This document shows positions 34,493-35,299 of a stretch of 35,299 bases of DNA, one piece after another. Location: positions 1-35,299 of the forward strand of contig JAFQQU010000041.1 in NCBI GenBank assembly GCA_017410445.1, read 5' to 3'. The number at the start of each line of letters is the position of its first letter. Position 1 is the first letter of the stretch. The notes under the pieces were generated by a model, which worked only from the letters and a program-made list of their open reading frames with translations, was not told the DNA's origin and ran no database searches. The DNA comes from Clostridia bacterium (GTDB lineage Bacteria; Bacillota; Clostridia; Christensenellales; Aristaeellaceae). A program made the position numbers and the translations under genes.

Positions 34493-35299
34493 ATGAAAAG
34501 ATTCCTGTTGCTCTTCGTCTGTCTCATCCTTGCGTTCGGCTTCTCCTGCGCGTCGGCAGAAGAGGAACCCATCGAGTACACTTCAGGCGACTTCGCCTAT
34601 ATTCTGCGGAAAGATGGTACTGCGGAAATCACGGATTACTCCGGAGAAGCTGATACGCTTTCCATTCCCGATACCATTGACGGGTATTCCGTTACTTCTA
34701 TCGGCGATTATGCGTTTTCCGACTGCTTCGGCCTAACCGAGGTGTCCATCCCCGATTCCGTTACTTCTATCGTTGATTATGCGTTTTACTACTGCTTCGG
34801 CCTGACCGAGGTGTCCATCCCCGATTCCGTTACTTCTATCGGCGATTTTGCGTTTTCCTACTGCTCCGGCCTGACCGAGGTGTCCATCCCCGATTCCGTT
34901 ACTTCTATCGGCGTCAATCCGTTTTCGTATTGCCCGAATCTCACTCAGATCTCCGTTTCTCCCGACCATTCCACGCTGACCACTGCTGACGGCGTGCTTT
35001 TCAGCAAAGAAACCAGAGAGCTGATCTGTTATCCCTCTGCATTGACCGCAGAACAGTATGCTGCTCCGCAGGGCATCCTCAGTATCGGCGATTATGCGTT
35101 TTCCGAATGCTCCGGCCTGACCGAGGTGTCCATCCCCGGTTCCGTTACTTCTATCGGCGACGATGCCTTTTCCGGATGCAAAAGCCTGACCGAGGTGTCC
35201 ATCCCCGATTCCGTTACTTCTATCGGCGATTATGCGTTTTCCGACTGCTCCGGCCTGACCGAGGTGTCCATCCCCGATTCCGTTGCTTCTATCGGCGAC
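34493..35299 (+). CDS. BspA-type leucine-rich surface protein, partial
   Basis: An open frame of 269 codons running off the window end. The start at 34493 follows aaggaggt and gives MKR plus a hydrophobic signal peptide (FLLLFVCLILAFGFSC) with likely cleavage after ASA. A short domain (FAYILRKDGTAEITDYSG) precedes BspA-type LRR_5 repeats, each close to LTEVSIPDSVTSIGDYAF plus five residues. A non-repeat insert of about 55 residues (HSTLTTADGVLFSK, then LICYPS) interrupts the run and is common in this family. The protein is secreted and probably surface-displayed for adhesion. Its C-terminus and anchoring are beyond the window. Confidence 0.88.
   Translation, partial: MKRFLLLFVCLILAFGFSCASAEEEPIEYTSGDFAYILRKDGTAEITDYSGEADTLSIPDTIDGYSVTSIGDYAFSDCFGLTEVSIPDSVTSIVDYAFYYCFGLTEVSIPDSVTSIGDFAFSYCSGLTEVSIPDSVTSIGVNPFSYCPNLTQISVSPDHSTLTTADGVLFSKETRELICYPSALTAEQYAAPQGILSIGDYAFSECSGLTEVSIPGSVTSIGDDAFSGCKSLTEVSIPDSVTSIGDYAFSDCSGLTEVSIPDSVASIGD
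34689..35299 (+). repeat. 69-bp tandem repeats in the BspA-type gene
   Basis: The sequence ccgtt(a/g)cttctatcg recurs at 34689, 34758, 34827, 34896, 35142, 35211 and 35280, with a strict 69-bp (23-codon) period in two blocks. Most units differ by only a few bases, which indicates recent expansion or homogenisation by recombination. The array continues past the window end. Confidence 0.9.

Overview
The window looks like chromosomal DNA from a fairly GC-rich member of the Clostridia (Firmicutes), probably an uncultured gut or rumen lineage. This rests on strong AGGAGG ribosome sites, a DnaD-like plus DnaC/DnaI-type helicase-loading pair, small DUF896 and DUF378 genes, a CarD-family regulator, BspA-type leucine-rich surface proteins, a glycyl radical enzyme with its activase, and intrinsic hairpin/T-tract terminators. 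No phage, transposase, integrase, CRISPR array or tRNA was recognised. The assignment to Clostridia is inference; no species is claimed.

Layout. 1-1290: an intergenic region of consecutive hairpins, then a tandemly duplicated promoter/leader in front of a NADAR protein of the DarT1-associated antitoxin type, with no recognisable DarT toxin beside it. 1378-3216 (-): a lipoprotein joining five Cys/His modules to BspA-type leucine-rich repeats. 3330-4246 (+): a structured leader, a 59-residue basic protein and a CarD-family regulator. 4251-9167 (-): a GH38 alpha-mannosidase followed by an exported protein of unknown function. 9301-10206 (+): a solitary RlaP-type nucleotidyltransferase. 10219-16752 (-): a long run of genes in one direction from a nitrilase-family amidohydrolase through DnaD-like and DnaC proteins, a YbaK-type deacylase, FucU, a metallo-beta-lactamase-fold hydrolase and a GH5 glycosidase, ending in a leftover 3' end of a uroporphyrinogen-decarboxylase-like gene. 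16780-16994 (-): a lone 5S rRNA gene with its own promoter and terminator. 17016-19708 (-): a membrane-anchored coiled-coil protein.

19866-23002: DUF378 (+), a GNAT / class I amidotransferase / DNA polymerase IV operon (-), and DUF896 (+). 23009-24325 (-): the CCA-adding enzyme, whose 3' coding end carries the terminator of the convergent DUF896 gene. 24451-29237 (+): a promoter driving a glycyl radical enzyme of unknown substrate, its radical-SAM activase, a dolichol-kinase/CTP-transferase-like membrane protein and a cation-diffusion-facilitator relative lacking the usual metal ligands, then a collapsed glycerophosphodiesterase pseudogene. 29287-33007 (+): dnaE. 33079-34419 (+): a GH39-like glycosidase. 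34493 to the end (+): an incomplete BspA-type protein built from nearly identical 69-bp repeats.

Taken together this is mostly housekeeping replication and RNA-processing genes interleaved with plant- or host-glycan degradation (GH38, GH5, GH39, FucU) and surface proteins. The most unusual items are the apparently toxin-less NADAR gene behind a duplicated promoter with a palindromic operator-like site, the uncharacterised glycyl-radical locus, and the five-module Cys/His lipoprotein.
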